A stretch of 64,000 nt of DNA from positions 744,001 through 808,000 of the forward strand of contig NW_026527269.1 of assembly GCF_022682495.2 (NCBI RefSeq), written 5' to 3'. Both the position numbers and the translations under genes were made by a program. The notes beneath the pieces were generated by a model that saw only the letters and a list, made by a program, of their open reading frames with translations, was not told where the DNA came from and searched no databases. Origin of the DNA: Desmodus rotundus. Taxonomy: Eukaryota > Chordata > Mammalia > Chiroptera > Phyllostomidae. Below, in pieces: positions 10,422-24,162 of this stretch. Position 1 is the first letter of the stretch. Each line of letters starts with the position of its first letter.

Positions 10422-13400
10422 GGTTCTAGATCCTGACACACCGCATTCTAGAATGCAGTATCCAAGGCAACCGTATCCTTGGAAACCGTATCCTAGGAAA
10501 CCGCTTATCTCAGGAGGCCATTGTGCTCAGAACCCGCACCACAAGATTCTAGACCCTGACACACCGCATTCTAGAATGCAGTATCCAACGCAACCGTATC
10601 CTTGGAAACGGTATCCTAGGAAACCGCTTATCTCAGGAGGCCGTTGTGCTCAGAACCCGCACCACAAGATTCTAGATCCTGACACACCGCATTCTAGAAT
10701 GCAGTATCCAAGGCAACCGTATCATTGGAAACCGTATCCTAGGAAACGGCTTACTCTGGAGGCCATTGTGCTCAGAACCCGCAACACAAGATTCCAGATC
10801 CTGACACACCGTATTCTAGAATGCAGTATCCAAGGCAACCGTATACTTGCATACCTTATCCTAGGAAACCGCTTATCTCAGGAGGCCGTTGTGCTCAGAA
10901 CCCGCACCACAAGATTCTAGATCCTGACACACCGCATTCTAGAATGCAGTAACCAAGGCAACCGTATCCTTGGAAACCGTATCCTAGGAAACCGCTTATC
11001 TCAGGAGGGTATTGTGCTCAGAAGCCGCAGCACAGGATTCTAGATCCTCACACACCGCATTCTAGAATGCAGTAACCAAGGCAACCGTATCCTTGGAAAC
11101 CGTATCCTAGGAAACGGCTTACTCTGGAGGCCATTGTGCTCAGAACCCGCACCACAAGATTCTAGATCCTGACACACCGCATTCTAGAATGCAGTATCCA
11201 AGGCAACCGTATCCTTGGAAACCGTATCCTAGGAAACCGCTTATCTCAGGAGGCCATTGTGCTCAGAACCCGCACCACAAGATTCTAGATCCTGACACAC
11301 CGCATTCTAGAATGCAGTAACCAAGGCAACCGTATCCTTGGAAACCGTATCCTAGGAAACGGCTTACTCTAGAGGCCATTGTGCTCAGAACCCGCACCAC
11401 AAGATTCCAGATCCTGACACACCGTATTCTAGAATGCAGTATCCAAGGCAACCGTATCTTTGGAAACCTTATCCTAGGAAACCGCTTATCTCCGGAGGCC
11501 ATTGTGCTCAGAACCCGCAACACAAGATTCTAGATTCTGACACACCGCATTCTAGAATGCAGTATCCAAGGCAACCGTATCCTTGGAAACCTTATCCTAG
11601 GAAACCGCTTATCTCAGGATGCCATTGTGCTCAGAACCCGCACCACAAGATTCTAGATCCTGACACACCGCATTCTAGAATGCAGTATCCAAGGCAACCG
11701 TATCCTTGGAAACCGTATCCTAGGAAACCGCTTATCTCAGGAGGCCATTGTGCTCAGAACCCGCACCACAAGATTCTAGATCCTGACACACCGCATTCTA
11801 GAATGCAGTATCCAAGGCAACCGTATATTGGAAACCGTATCCTAGGAAACCGCTTATCTCAGGAGGCCATTGTGCTCAGAAACCGCACCACAAGATTCTA
11901 GATCCTGACACACCGCATTCTAGAATGCAGTAACCAAGGCAACCGTATCCTTGGAAACCGTATCCTAGGAAACCGCTTATCTCAGGAGGCCATTGTGCTC
12001 AGAACCCGCACCACAAGATTCTAGATCCTGACACACCGCATTCTAGAATACAGTATCCAAGGCAACCGTATCCTTGGAAACCGTATCCTAGGAAACCGCT
12101 TATCTCAGGAGGCCATTGTGCTCAGAACGCGAACCACAAGATTTAGATCCTGACACACCGCATTCTAGAATGCAGTATCCAAGGCAACCGTATCCTTGGA
12201 AACCGTATCCTAGGAAACCGCTTATCTCAGGAGGCCGTTGCGCTCAGAACCCGCACCACAAGATTCTAGATCCTGACACACCGCAATCTAGAATGCAGTA
12301 ACCAAGGCAACCGTATCCTTGGAAACCGTATCCTAGGAAACCGCTTATCTCAGGAGGCCATTGTGCTCAGAACCCGCACCAGAAGATTCTAGACCCTGAC
12401 ACACCGCATTCTAGAATGCAGTATCCAAGCCAACCGTATCCTTGGAAACCGTATCCTATGAAACCGCTTATCTCAGGAGGCCATTGTGCTCAGAACCCGC
12501 ACCACAAGATTCTAGATCCTGACACACCGCATTCTAGAATGCAGTAACCAAGGCAACCGTATCCTTGGAAACCGTATCCTAGGAAACCGCTTATCTCAGG
12601 AGGCCATTGTGCTCAGAACCCGCACCACAAGATTCTAGACCCTGACACAGCGCATTCTAGAATGCAGTATCCAAGGCCATCGTATCCTTGGAAACCGTAT
12701 CCTAGGAAACCGCTTATCTCAGGAGGCCATTGTGCTCAGAACCCGCACCACAAGATTCTAGATCCTGACACACAGCATTCTAGAATGCAGTATCCAAGGC
12801 ATCCGTATCATTGGAAACCGTATCCTATGAACCGCTTATCTCAGGAGGCCGTTGTGCTCAGAACCCGCACCACAAGATTCTAGATTCTGACACACCGCAT
12901 TCTAGAATGCAGTAACCAAGGCAACCGTGTCCTTGGAAACCGTATCCTAGGAAACCGCTTATCTCAGGAGGCCATTGTGCTCAGAACCCGCACCAGAAGA
13001 TTCTAGACCCTGACACACCGCATTCTAGAATGCAGTATCCAAGGCAACCGTATCCTTGGAAACCGTATCCTAGGAAACCGCTTATCTCAGGAGGCCGTTG
13101 TGCTCAGAACCCGCACCACAAGATTCTAGATTCTGACACACCGCATTCTAGAATGAAGTAACCAAGGCAACCGTATCCTTGGAAACCGTATCCTAGGAAA
13201 CCGCTTATCTCAGGAGGCCATTGTGCTCAGAACCCGCACCACAAGATTCTAGATCCTGACACACAGCATTCTAGAATGCAGTATCCAAGGCATCCGTATC
13301 ATTGGAAACCGTATCCTAGTAAACGGCTTACTCTGGAGGCCATTGTGCTCAGAACCAGCACCACAAGATCCAGATCCTGACACACCGTATTCTAGAATGC

Positions 13401-13857
13401 AGTATCCAAGGCAACCGTATCCTTGGAAACCTTATCCTAGGAAACCGCTTATCTCAGGAGGCCGTTGTGCTCAGAACCCGCACCACAATATTCTAGATTC
13501 TGACACACCGCATTCTAGAATGCAGTAACCAAGGCAACCGTATCCTTGGAAACAGTATCCTAGGAAACCGCTTATCTCAGGAGGCTATTGTGCTCAGAAC
13601 CCGCACCACAAGATTCTAGATCCTGACACACCGCATTCTAGAATGCAGTAACCAAGGCAACCGTATCCTTGGAAACCGTATCCTAGGAAACTGCTCTTCT
13701 CAGGAGGCCATTGTGCTCAGAACCCGCACCACAAGATTCTAGATCCTGACACACCGCATTCTAGAATGCAGTAACCAAGGCAACCGTATCCTTGGAAACC
13801 GTATCCTAGGAAACCGCTCTTCTCAGGAGGCCATTGTGCTCAGAACCCGCACCACAA
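10422..13857 (+). repeat. HOR unit 3, 3436 bp (28 monomers)
   Basis: A, B, C and D are in register with the earlier units (A-B 981 bp, B-C 682 bp, C-D 546 bp). After D the C' segment is missing and the array passes to the second D' monomer and E near 13343. Near 11503-11540 it shows CGCAACACAAGATTCTAGATTCTG, a variant pair also seen in units 4 and 6. The unit is eight monomers shorter than unit 1. Confidence 0.9.
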
Positions 13858-16800
13858 GGTTCTAGATCCTGACACACCGCATTCTAGAATGCAGTATCCA
13901 AGGCAACCGTATCCTTGGAAACCGTATCCTAGGAAACCGCTTATCTCAGGAGGCCATTGTGCTCAGAACCCGCACCACAAGATTCTAGACCCTGACACAC
14001 CGCATTCTAGAATGCAGTATCCAACGCAACCGTATCCTTGGAAACGGTATCCTAGGAAACCGCTTATCTCAGGAGGCCGTTGTGCTCAGAACCCGCACCA
14101 CAAGATTCTAGATCCTGACACACCGCATTCTAGAATGCAGTATCCAAGGCAACCGTATCATTGGAAACCGTATCCTAGGAAACGGCTTACTCTGGAGGCC
14201 ATTGTGCTCAGAACCCGCAACACAAGATTCCAGATCCTGACACACCGTATTCTAGAATGCAGTATCCAAGGCAACCGTATACTTGCATACCTTATCCTAG
14301 GAAACCGCTTATCTCAGGAGGCCGTTGTGCTCAGAACCCGCACCACAAGATTCTAGATCCTGACACACCGCATTCTAGAATGCAGTAACCAAGGCAACCG
14401 TATCCTTGGAAACCGTATCCTAGGAAACCGCTTATCTCAGGAGGGTATTGTGCTCAGAAGCCGCAGCACAAGATTCTAGATCCTCACACACCGCATTCTA
14501 GAATGCAGTAACCAAGGCAACCGTATCCTTGGAAACCGTATCCTAGGAAACGGCTTACTCTGGAGGCCATTGTGCTCAGAACCCGCACCACAAGATTCTA
14601 GATCCTGACACACCGCATTCTAGAATGCAGTATCCAAGGCAACCGTATCCTTGGAAACCGTATCCTAGGAAACCGGTTATCTCAGGAGGCCATTGTGCTC
14701 AGAACCCGCACCACAAGATTCTAGATCCTGACACACCGCATTCTAGAATGCAGTAACCAAGGCAACCGTATCCTTGGAAACCGTATCCTAGGAAACGGCT
14801 TACTCTAGAGGCCATTGTGCTCAGAACCCGCAACACAAGATTCCAGATCCTGACACACCGTATTCTAGAATGCAGTATCCAAGGCAACCGTATCTTTGGA
14901 AACCTTATCCTAGGAAACCGCTTATCTCCGGAGGCCATTGTGCTCAGAACCCGCAACACAAGATTCTAGATTCTGACACACCGCATTCTAGAATGCAGTA
15001 TCCAAGGCAACCGTATCCTTGGAAACCTTATCCTAGGAAACCGCTTATCATAGGATGCCATTGTGCTCAGAACCCGCACCACAAGATTCTAGATCCTGAC
15101 ACACCGCATTCTAGAATGCAGTATCCAAGGCAACCGTATCCTTGGAAACCGTATCCTAGGAAACCGCTTATCTCAGGAGGCCATTGTGCTCAGAACCCGC
15201 ACCACAAGATTCTAGATCCTGACACACCGCATTCTAGAATGCAGTATCCAAGGCAACCGTATATTGGAAACCGTATCCTAGGAAACCGCTTATCTCAGGA
15301 GGCCATTGTGCTCAGAAACCGCACCACAAGATTCTAGATCCTGACACACCGCATTCTAGAATGCAGTAACCAAGGCAACCGTATCCTTGGAAACCGTATC
15401 CTAGGAAACCGCTTATCTCAGGAGGCCATTGTGCTCAGAACCCGCACCACAAGATTCTAGATCCTGACACACCGCATTCTAGAATACAGTATCCAAGGCA
15501 ACCGTATCCTTGGAAACCGTATCCTAGGAAACCGCTTATCTCAGGAGGCCATTGTGCTCAGAACGCGAACCACAAGATTTAGATCCTGACACACCGCATT
15601 CTAGAATGCAGTATCCAAGGCAACCGTATCCTTGGAAACCGTATCCTAGGAAACCGCTTATCTCAGGAGGCCGTTGCGCTCAGAACCCGCACCACAAGAT
15701 TCTAGATCCTGACACACCGCAATCTAGAATGCAGTAACCAAGGCAACCGTATCCTTGGAAACCGTATCCTAGGAAACCGCTTATCTCAGGAGGCCATTGT
15801 GCTCAGAACCCGCACCAGAAGATTCTAGACCCTGACACACCGCATTCTAGAATGCAGTATCCAAGCCAACCGTATCCTTGGAAACCGTATCCTATGAAAC
15901 CGCTTATCTCAGGAGGCCATTGTGCTCAGAACCCGCACCACAAGATTCTAGATCCTGACACACCGCATTCTAGAATGCAGTAACCAAGGCAACCGTATCC
16001 TTGGAAACCGTATCCTAGGAAACCGCTTATCTCAGGAGGCCATTGTGCTCAGAACCCGCACCACAAGATTCTAGACCCTGACACACCGCATTCTAGAATG
16101 CAGTATCCAAGGCCATCGTATCCTTGGAAACCGTATCCTAGGAAACCGCTTATCTCAGGAGGCCATTGTGCTCAGAACCCGCACCACAAGATTCTAGATC
16201 CTGACACACAGCATTCTAGAATGCAGTATCCAAGGCATCCGTATCATTGGAAACCGTATCCTATGAACCGCTTATCTCAGGAGGCCGTTGTGCTCAGAAC
16301 CCGCACCACAAGATTCTAGATTCTGACACACCGCATTCTAGAATGCAGTAACCAAGGCAACCGTGTCCTTGGAAACCGTATCCTAGGAAACCGCTTATCT
16401 CAGGAGGCCATTGTGCTCAGAACCCGCACCAGAAGATTCTAGACCCTGACACACCGCATTCTAGAATGCAGTATCCAAGGCAACCGTATCCTTGGAAACC
16501 GTATCCTAGGAAACCGCTTATCTCAGGAGGCCGTTGTGCTCAGAACCCGCACCACAAGATTCTAGATTCTGACACACCGCATTCTAGAATGCAGTAACCA
16601 AGGCAACCGTATCCTTGGAAACCGTATCCTAGGAAACCGCTTATCTCAGGAGGCTATTGTGCTCAGAACCCGCACCACAAGATTCTAGATCCTGACACAC
16701 CGCATTCTAGAATGCAGTAACCAAGGCAACCGTATCCTTGGAAACCGTATCCTAGGAAACCGCTCTTCTCAGGAGGCCATTGTGCTCAGAACCCGCACCA

Positions 16801-18029
16801 CAAGATTCTAGATCCTGACACACCGCATTCTAGAATGCAGTAACCAAGGCAACCGTGTCCTTGGAAACCGTATCCTTTGAACCGCTTATCTCAGGAGGCC
16901 GTTGTGCTCAGAACCCGCACCACAAGATTCTAGATCCTGACACACCGCATTCTAGAATGCAGTAACCAAGGCAACCGTATCCTTGGAAACCGTATCCTAG
17001 GAAACCGCTTATCTCAGGAGGCCATTGTGCTCAGAACCCGCACCACAAGATTCTAGATCCTGACACACCGCATTCTAGAATACAGTATCCAAGGCAACCG
17101 TATCCTTGGAAACCGTATCCTAGGAAACCGCTTATCTCAGGAGGCCATTGTGCTCTGAACGCGAACCACAAGATTTAGATCCTGACACACCGCATTCTAG
17201 AATGCAGTATCCAAGGCAACCGTATCCTTGGAAACCGTATCCTAGGAAACCGCTTATCTCAGGAGGCAGTTGCGCTCAGAACCCGCACCACAAGATTCTA
17301 GATCCTGACACACCGCATTCTAGAATGCAGTAACCAAGGCAACCGTATCCTTGGAAACCGTATCCTAGGAAACCGCTTATCTCAGGAGGCCATTGTGCTC
17401 AGAACCCGCACCAGAAGATTCTAGACCCTGACACACCGCTTTCTAGAATGCAGTATCCAAGGCAACCGTATCCTTGGAAACCGTATCCTATGAAACCGCT
17501 TATCTCAGGAGGCCATTGTGCTCAGAACCCGCACCACAAGATTCTAGATCCTGACACACCGCATTCTAGAATGCAGTAACCAAGGCAACCGTATCCTTGG
17601 AAACCCTATCCTAGGAAACCGCTTATCTCAGGAGGCCATTGTGCTCAGAACCCGCACCACAAGATTCTAGACCCTGACACACCGCATTCTAGAATGCAGT
17701 ATCCAAGGCCACCGTATCCTTGGAAACCGTATCCTAGGAAACCGCTTATCTCAGGAGGCCATTGTGCTCAGAACCCGCACCACAAGATTCTAGATCCTGA
17801 CACACAGCATTCTAGAATGCAGTATCCAAGGCATCCGTATCATTGGAAACCGTATCCTAGTAAACGGCTTACTCTGGAGGCCATTGTGCTCAGAACCAGC
17901 ACCACAAGATCCAGATCCTGACACACCGTATTCTAGAATGCAGTATCCAAGGCAACCGTATCCTTGGAAACCTTATCCTAGGAAACCGCTTATCTCAGGA
18001 GGCCGTTGTGCTCAGAACCCGCACCACAA
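13858..18029 (+). repeat. HOR unit 4 (A-B-C-D-C'-D'-E)
   Basis: All landmarks are present. The D-to-C' interval is 1050 bp, one monomer longer than in unit 1 (927). The added monomers carry GGAGGCTATTG and CGCTCTTCTCAGG, which are otherwise marks of the E tail. Every marker from A through E recurs in unit 7 at a constant +18,752 bp. Confidence 0.9.
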
Positions 18030-19867
18030 GATTCTAGATCCTGACACACCGCATTCTAGAATGCAGTAACCAAGGCAACCGTATCCTTGGAAACCGTATC
18101 CTAGGAAACGACTTACTCTGGAGGCCATTGTGCTCAGAACCCGCACCACAAGATTCTAGATCCTGACACACCGCATTCTAGAATGCAGTATCCAAGGCAA
18201 CCGTATCCTTGGAAACCGTATCGTAGGAAACCGCTTATCTCAGGAGGCCATTGTGCTCAGAACCCGCACCACAAGGTTCTAGATCCTGACACACCGCATT
18301 CTAGAATGCAGTATCCAAGGCAACCGTATCCTTGGAAACCGTATCCTAGGAAACCGCTTATCTCAGGAGGCCATTGTGCTCAGAACGCGAACCACAAGAT
18401 TCTAGATCCTGACACACCGCATTCTAGAATGCAGTAACCAAGGCAACCGTATCCTTGGAAACCGTATCCTAGGATACCGCTTATCTCAGGAGGCCATTGT
18501 GCTCAGAACGCGAACCACAAGATTTAGATCCTGACACACCGCATTCTAGAATGCAGTATCCAAGGCAACCGTATCCTTGGAAACCGTATCCTAGGAAACC
18601 GCTTATCTCAGGAGGCCATTGTGCTCAGAACGCGAACCACAAGATTCTAGATCCTGACACACCGCATTCTAGAATGCAGTATCCAAGGCAACCGTATCCT
18701 TGGAAACCGTATCCTAGGAAACCGCTTATCTCAGGAGGCAATTGCGCTCAGAACCCGCACCACAAGATTCTAGATCCTGACACACCGCATTCTAGAATGC
18801 AGTAACCAAGGCAACCGTATCCTTGGAAACCGTATCCTAGGAAACCGCTTATCTCAGGAGGCCGATGTACTCAGAACCCGCACCACAAGATTCTAGATCC
18901 TCACACACCGCATTCTAGACGCCGTATCCAAGGCAACCGTATCCTTAGAAACCGTATCATAGGAACCGCTTATCTCAGGAGGCCATTGTGCTCAGAGCCC
19001 GCACCACAAGATTCTAGATCCTGACACACCGCATTCTAGAATGCAGTAACCAAGGCACCGTATCCTTGGAAAACGTATCCTAGGAAACCGCTTATCTCAG
19101 GAGGCCGTTGTGCTCAGAACCCGCACCACGAGATTCTAGATCCTGACACACCGCATTCTAGAATGCAGTAACCAAGGCAACCGTATCCTTGGAAACCGTA
19201 TCCTAGGAAACCGCTTATCTCAGGAGGCCGTTGTGCTCAGAACCCGCACCACAAGATAATAGATCCTGACACACCGCATTCTAGAATGCAGTAACCAAGG
19301 CAACCGTATCCTTGGAAACCGTATCCTAGGAAACCGCTTATCTCAGGAGGCCGTTGTGCTCAGAATCGGCACCACAAGATTCTAGATCCTGACACACCGC
19401 ATTCTAGAATGCAGTATCCAAGGCAACCGTATCCTTGGAAACCGTATCCTAGGAAACCGCTTATCTCAGGAGGCCGTTGTGCTCAGAATCGGCACCACAA
19501 TATTCTAGATCCTGACACACCGCATTCTAGAATGCAGTAACCAAGGCAACCGTATCCTTGGAAACCGTATCCTAGGAAACCGCTTATCTCAGGAGGCCGT
19601 TGTGCTCAGAACCCGCACCACAAGATTCTAGATCCTGACACACCGCATTCTAGAATGCAGTATCCAAGGCATCCGTATCCTTGGAAACCGTATCCAGGGA
19701 ACCGCTTATCTCAGGAGGCCATTGTGCTCAGAACACGCACCACAAGATTCTAGATCCTGACACACCGCATTCTAGAATGCAGTAACCAAGGCAACCGTAT
19801 CCTTGGAAACCGTATCCTAGGAAACGGCTTACTCTGGAGGCCATTGTGCTCAGAACCCGCACCACAA
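18030..19867 (+). repeat. F-G block without H and T
   Basis: The block begins with a monomer bearing GGAAACGACTTACTC (18030-18151). F follows at 18152, with GGTTCTAGATCC and two CAGAACGCGAACC monomers. G begins at 18521 with the one-base-deleted GATTTAGATCC. A 121-bp monomer at 18889-19009 has TTCTAGACGCCG and ATCATAGGAACC, and the monomer at 19255 begins GATAATAGATCC. Unlike the other F-G blocks it does not continue into H and T. At 19624 it passes to the GGCATCCG / CAGAACACGC monomer that stands just before A. Confidence 0.88.
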
Positions 19868-22800
19868 GGTTCTAGATCCTGACACACCGCATTCTAGAAT
19901 GCAGTATCCAAGGCAACCGTATCCTTGGAAACCGTATCCTAGGAAACCGCTTATCTCAGGAGGCCATTGTGCTCAGAACCCGCACCACAAGATTCTAGAC
20001 CCTGACACACCGCATTCTAGAATGCAGTATCCAACGCAACTGTATCCTTGGAAACGGTATCCTAGGAAACCGCTTATCTCAGGAGGCCGTTGTGCTCAGA
20101 ACCCGCACCACAAGATTCTAGATCCTGACACACCGCATTCTAGAATGCAGTATCCAAGGCAACCGTATCATTGGAAACCGTATCCTAGGAAACGGCTTAC
20201 TCTGGAGGCCATTGTGCTCAGAACCCGCAACACAAGATTCCAGATCCTGACACACCGTATTCTAGAATGCAGTATCCAAGGCAACCGTATACTTGCATAC
20301 CTTATCCTAGGAAACCGCTTATCTCAGGAGGCCGTTGTGCTCAGAACCCGCACCACAAGATTCTAGATCCTGACACACCGCATTCTAGAATGCAGTAACC
20401 AAGGCAACCGTATCCTTGGAAACCGTATCCTAGGAAACCGCTTATCTCAGGAGGGTATTGTGCTCAGAAGCCGCAGCACAAGATTCTAGATCCTCACACA
20501 CCGCAATCTAGAATGCAGTAACCAAGGCAACCGTATCCTTGGAAACCGTATCCTAGGAAACGGCTTACTCTGGAGGCCATTGTGCTCAGAACCCGCACCA
20601 CAAGATTCTAGATCCTGACACACCGCATTCTAGAATGCAGTATCCAAGGCAACCGTATCCTTGGAAACCGTATCCTAGGAAACCGCTTATCTCAGGAGGC
20701 CATTGTGCTCAGAACCCGCACCACAAGATTCTAGATCCTGACACACCGCATTCTAGAATGCAGTAACCAAGGCAACCGTATCCTTGGAAACCGTATCCTA
20801 GGAAACGGCTTACTCTAGAGGCCATTGTGCTCAGAACCCGCACCACAAGATTCCAGATCCTGACACACCGTATTCTAGAATGCAGTATCCAAGGCAACCG
20901 TATCTTTGGAAACCTTATCCTAGGAAACCGCTTATCTCCGGAGGCCATTGTGCTCAGAACCCGCACCACAAGATTCTAGATCCTGACACACCGCATTCTA
21001 GAATGCAGTATCCAAGGCAACCGTATCCTTGGAAACCTTATCCTAGGAAACCGCTTATCTCAGGATGCCATTGTGCTCAGAACCCGCACCACAAGATTCT
21101 AGATCCTGACACACCGCATTCTAGAATGCAGTATCCAAGGCAACCGTATCCTTGGAAACCGTATCCTAGGAAACCGCTTATCTCAGGAGGCCATTGTGCT
21201 CAGAACCCGCACCACAAGATTCTAGATCCTGACACACCGCATTCTAGAATGCAGTATCCAAGGCAACCGTATATTGGAAACCGTATCCTAGGAAACCGCT
21301 TATCTCAGGAGGCCATTGTGCTCAGAAACCGCACCACAAGATTCTAGATCCTGACACACCGCATTCTAGAATGCAGTAACCAAGGCAACCGTATCCTTGG
21401 AAACCGTATCCTAGGAAACCGCTTATCTCAGGAGGCCATTGTGCTCAGAACCCGCACCACAAGATTCTAGATCCTGACACACCGCATTCTAGAATACAGT
21501 ATCCAAGGCAACCGTATCCTTGGAAACCGTATCCTAGGAAACCGCTTATCTCAGGAGGCCATTGTGCTCAGAACGCGAACCACAAGATTTAGATCCTGAC
21601 ACACCGCATTCTAGAATGCAGTATCCAAGGCAACCGTATCCTTGGAAACCGTATCCTAGGAAACCGCTTATCTCAGGAGGCCGTTGCGCTCAGAACCCGC
21701 ACCACAAGATTCTAGATCCTGACACACCGCAATCTAGAATGCAGTAACCAAGGCAACCGTATCCTTGGAAACCGTATCCTAGGAAACCGCTTATCTCAGG
21801 AGGCCATTGTGCTCAGAACCCGCACCAGAAGATTCTAGACCCTGACACACCGCATTCTAGAATGCAGTATCCAAGCCAACCGTATCCTTGGAAACCGTAT
21901 CCTATGAAACCGCTTATCTCAGGAGGCCATTGTGCTCAGAACCCGCACCACAAGATTCTAGATCCTGACACACCGCATTCTAGAATGCAGTAACCAAGGC
22001 AACCGTATCCTTGGAAACCGTATCCTAGGAAACCGCTTATCTCAGGAGGCCATTGTGCTCAGAACCCGCACCACAAGATTCTAGACCCTGACACACTGCA
22101 TTCTAGAATGCAGTATCCAAGGCCATCGTATCCTTGGAAACCGTATCCTAGGAAACCGCTTATCTCAGGAGGCCATTGTGCTCAGAACCCGCACCACAAG
22201 ATTCTAGATCCTGACACACAGCATTCTAGAATGCAGTATCCAAGGCATCCGTATCATTGGAAACCGTATCCTATGAACCGCTTATCTCAGGAGGCCGTTG
22301 TGCTCAGAACCCGCACCACAAGATTCTAGATTCTGACACACCGCATTCTAGAATGCAGTAACCAAGGCAACCGTGTCCTTGGAAACCGTATCCTAGGAAA
22401 CCGCTTATCTCAGGAGGCCATTGTGCTCAGAACCCGCACCAGAAGATTCTAGACCCTGACACACCGCATTCTAGAATGCAGTATCCAAGGCAACCGTATC
22501 CTTGGAAACCGTATCCTAGGAAACCGCTTATCTCAGGAGGCCGTTGTGCTCAGAACCCGCACCACAAGATTCTAGATTCTGACACACCGCATTCTAGAAT
22601 GCAGTAACCAAGGCAACCGTGTCCTTGGAAACCGTATCCTATGAACCGCTTATCTCAGGAGGCCGTTGTGCTCAGAACCCGCACCACAAGATTCTAGATC
22701 CTGACACACCGCATTCTAGAATGCAGTAACCAAGGCAACCGTATCCTTGGAAACCGTATCCTAGGAAACCGCTTATCTCAGGAGGCCATTGTGCTCAGAA

Positions 22801-24162
22801 CCCGCACCACAAGATTCTAGATCCTGACACACCGCATTCTAGAATACAGTATCCAAGGCAACCGTATCCTTGGAAACCGTATCCTAGGAAACCGCTTATC
22901 TCAGGAGGCCATTGTGCTCTGAACGCGAACCACAAGATTTAGATCCTGACACACCGCATTCTAGAATGCAGTATCCAAGGCAACCGTATCCTTGGAAACC
23001 GTATCCTAGGAAACCGCTTATCTCAGGAGGCAGTTGCGCTCAGAACCCGCACCACAAGATTCTAGATCCTGACACACCGCATTCTAGAATGCAGTAACCA
23101 AGGCAACCGTATCCTTGGAAACCGTATCCTAGGAAACCACTTATCTCAGGAGGCCATTGTGCTCAGAACCCGCACCAGAAGATTCTAGACCCTGACACAC
23201 CGCATTCTAGAATGCAGTATCCAAGGCAACCGTATCCTTGGAAACCGTATCCTATGAAACCGCTTATCTCAGGAGGCCATTGTGCTCAGAACCCGCACCA
23301 CAAGATTCTAGATCCTGACACACCGCATTCTAGAATGCAGTAACCAAGGCAACCGTATCCTTGGAAACCGTATCCTAGGAAACCGCTTATCTCAGGAGGC
23401 CATTGTGCTCAGAACCCGCACCACAAGATTCTAGACCCTGACACACCGCATTCTAGAATGCAGTATCCAAGGCCACCGTATCCTTGGAAACCGTATCCTA
23501 GGAAACCGCTTATCTCAGGAGGCCATTGTGCTCAGAACCCGCACCACAAGATTCTAGATCCTGACACACAGCATTCTAGAATGCAGTATCCAAGGCATCC
23601 GTATCATTGGAAACCGTATCCTAGTAAACGGCTTACTCTGGAGGCCATTGTGCTCAGAACCAGCACCACAAGATCCAGATCCTGACACACCGTATTCTAG
23701 AATGCAGTATCCAAGGCAACCGTATCCTTGGAAACCTTATCCTAGGAAACCGCTTATCTCAGGAGGCCGTTGTGCTCAGAACACGCACCACAATATTCTA
23801 GATTCTGACACACCGCATTCTAGAATGCAGTAACCAAGGCAACCGTATCCTTGGAAACCGTATCCTAGTAAACCGCTTATCTCAGGAGGCTATTGTGCTC
23901 AGAACCCGCACCACAAGATTCTAGATCCTGACACACCGCATTCTAGAATGCAGTAACCAAGGCAACCGTATCCTTGGAAACCGTATCCTAGGAAACCGCT
24001 CTTCTCAGGAGGCCATTGTGCTCAGAACCCGCACCACAAGATTCTAGATCCTGACACACCGCATTCTAGAATGAAGTAACCAAGGCAACCGTATCCTTGG
24101 AAACCGTATCCTAGGAAACCGCTCTTCTCAGGAGGCCATTGTGCTCAGAACCCGCACCACAA
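19868..24162 (+). repeat. HOR unit 5, 4295 bp (35 monomers)
   Basis: It matches unit 1 at +17,913 bp from A through D, then at +17,790 bp from C' onward. The difference is exactly one 123-bp monomer: D-to-C' is 804 bp here against 927 in unit 1. It shares the CCAACGCAACTG variant of unit 1 and unit 8. Confidence 0.9.

Noticed and set aside
18266..18290. tRNA-like B box (GGTTCTAGATCC) suggesting a tRNA-derived SINE
   Set aside because: The spacing is one base longer than the RNA polymerase III B box, the usual monomer has GATTCTAGATCC, and no A box is found at a suitable distance.
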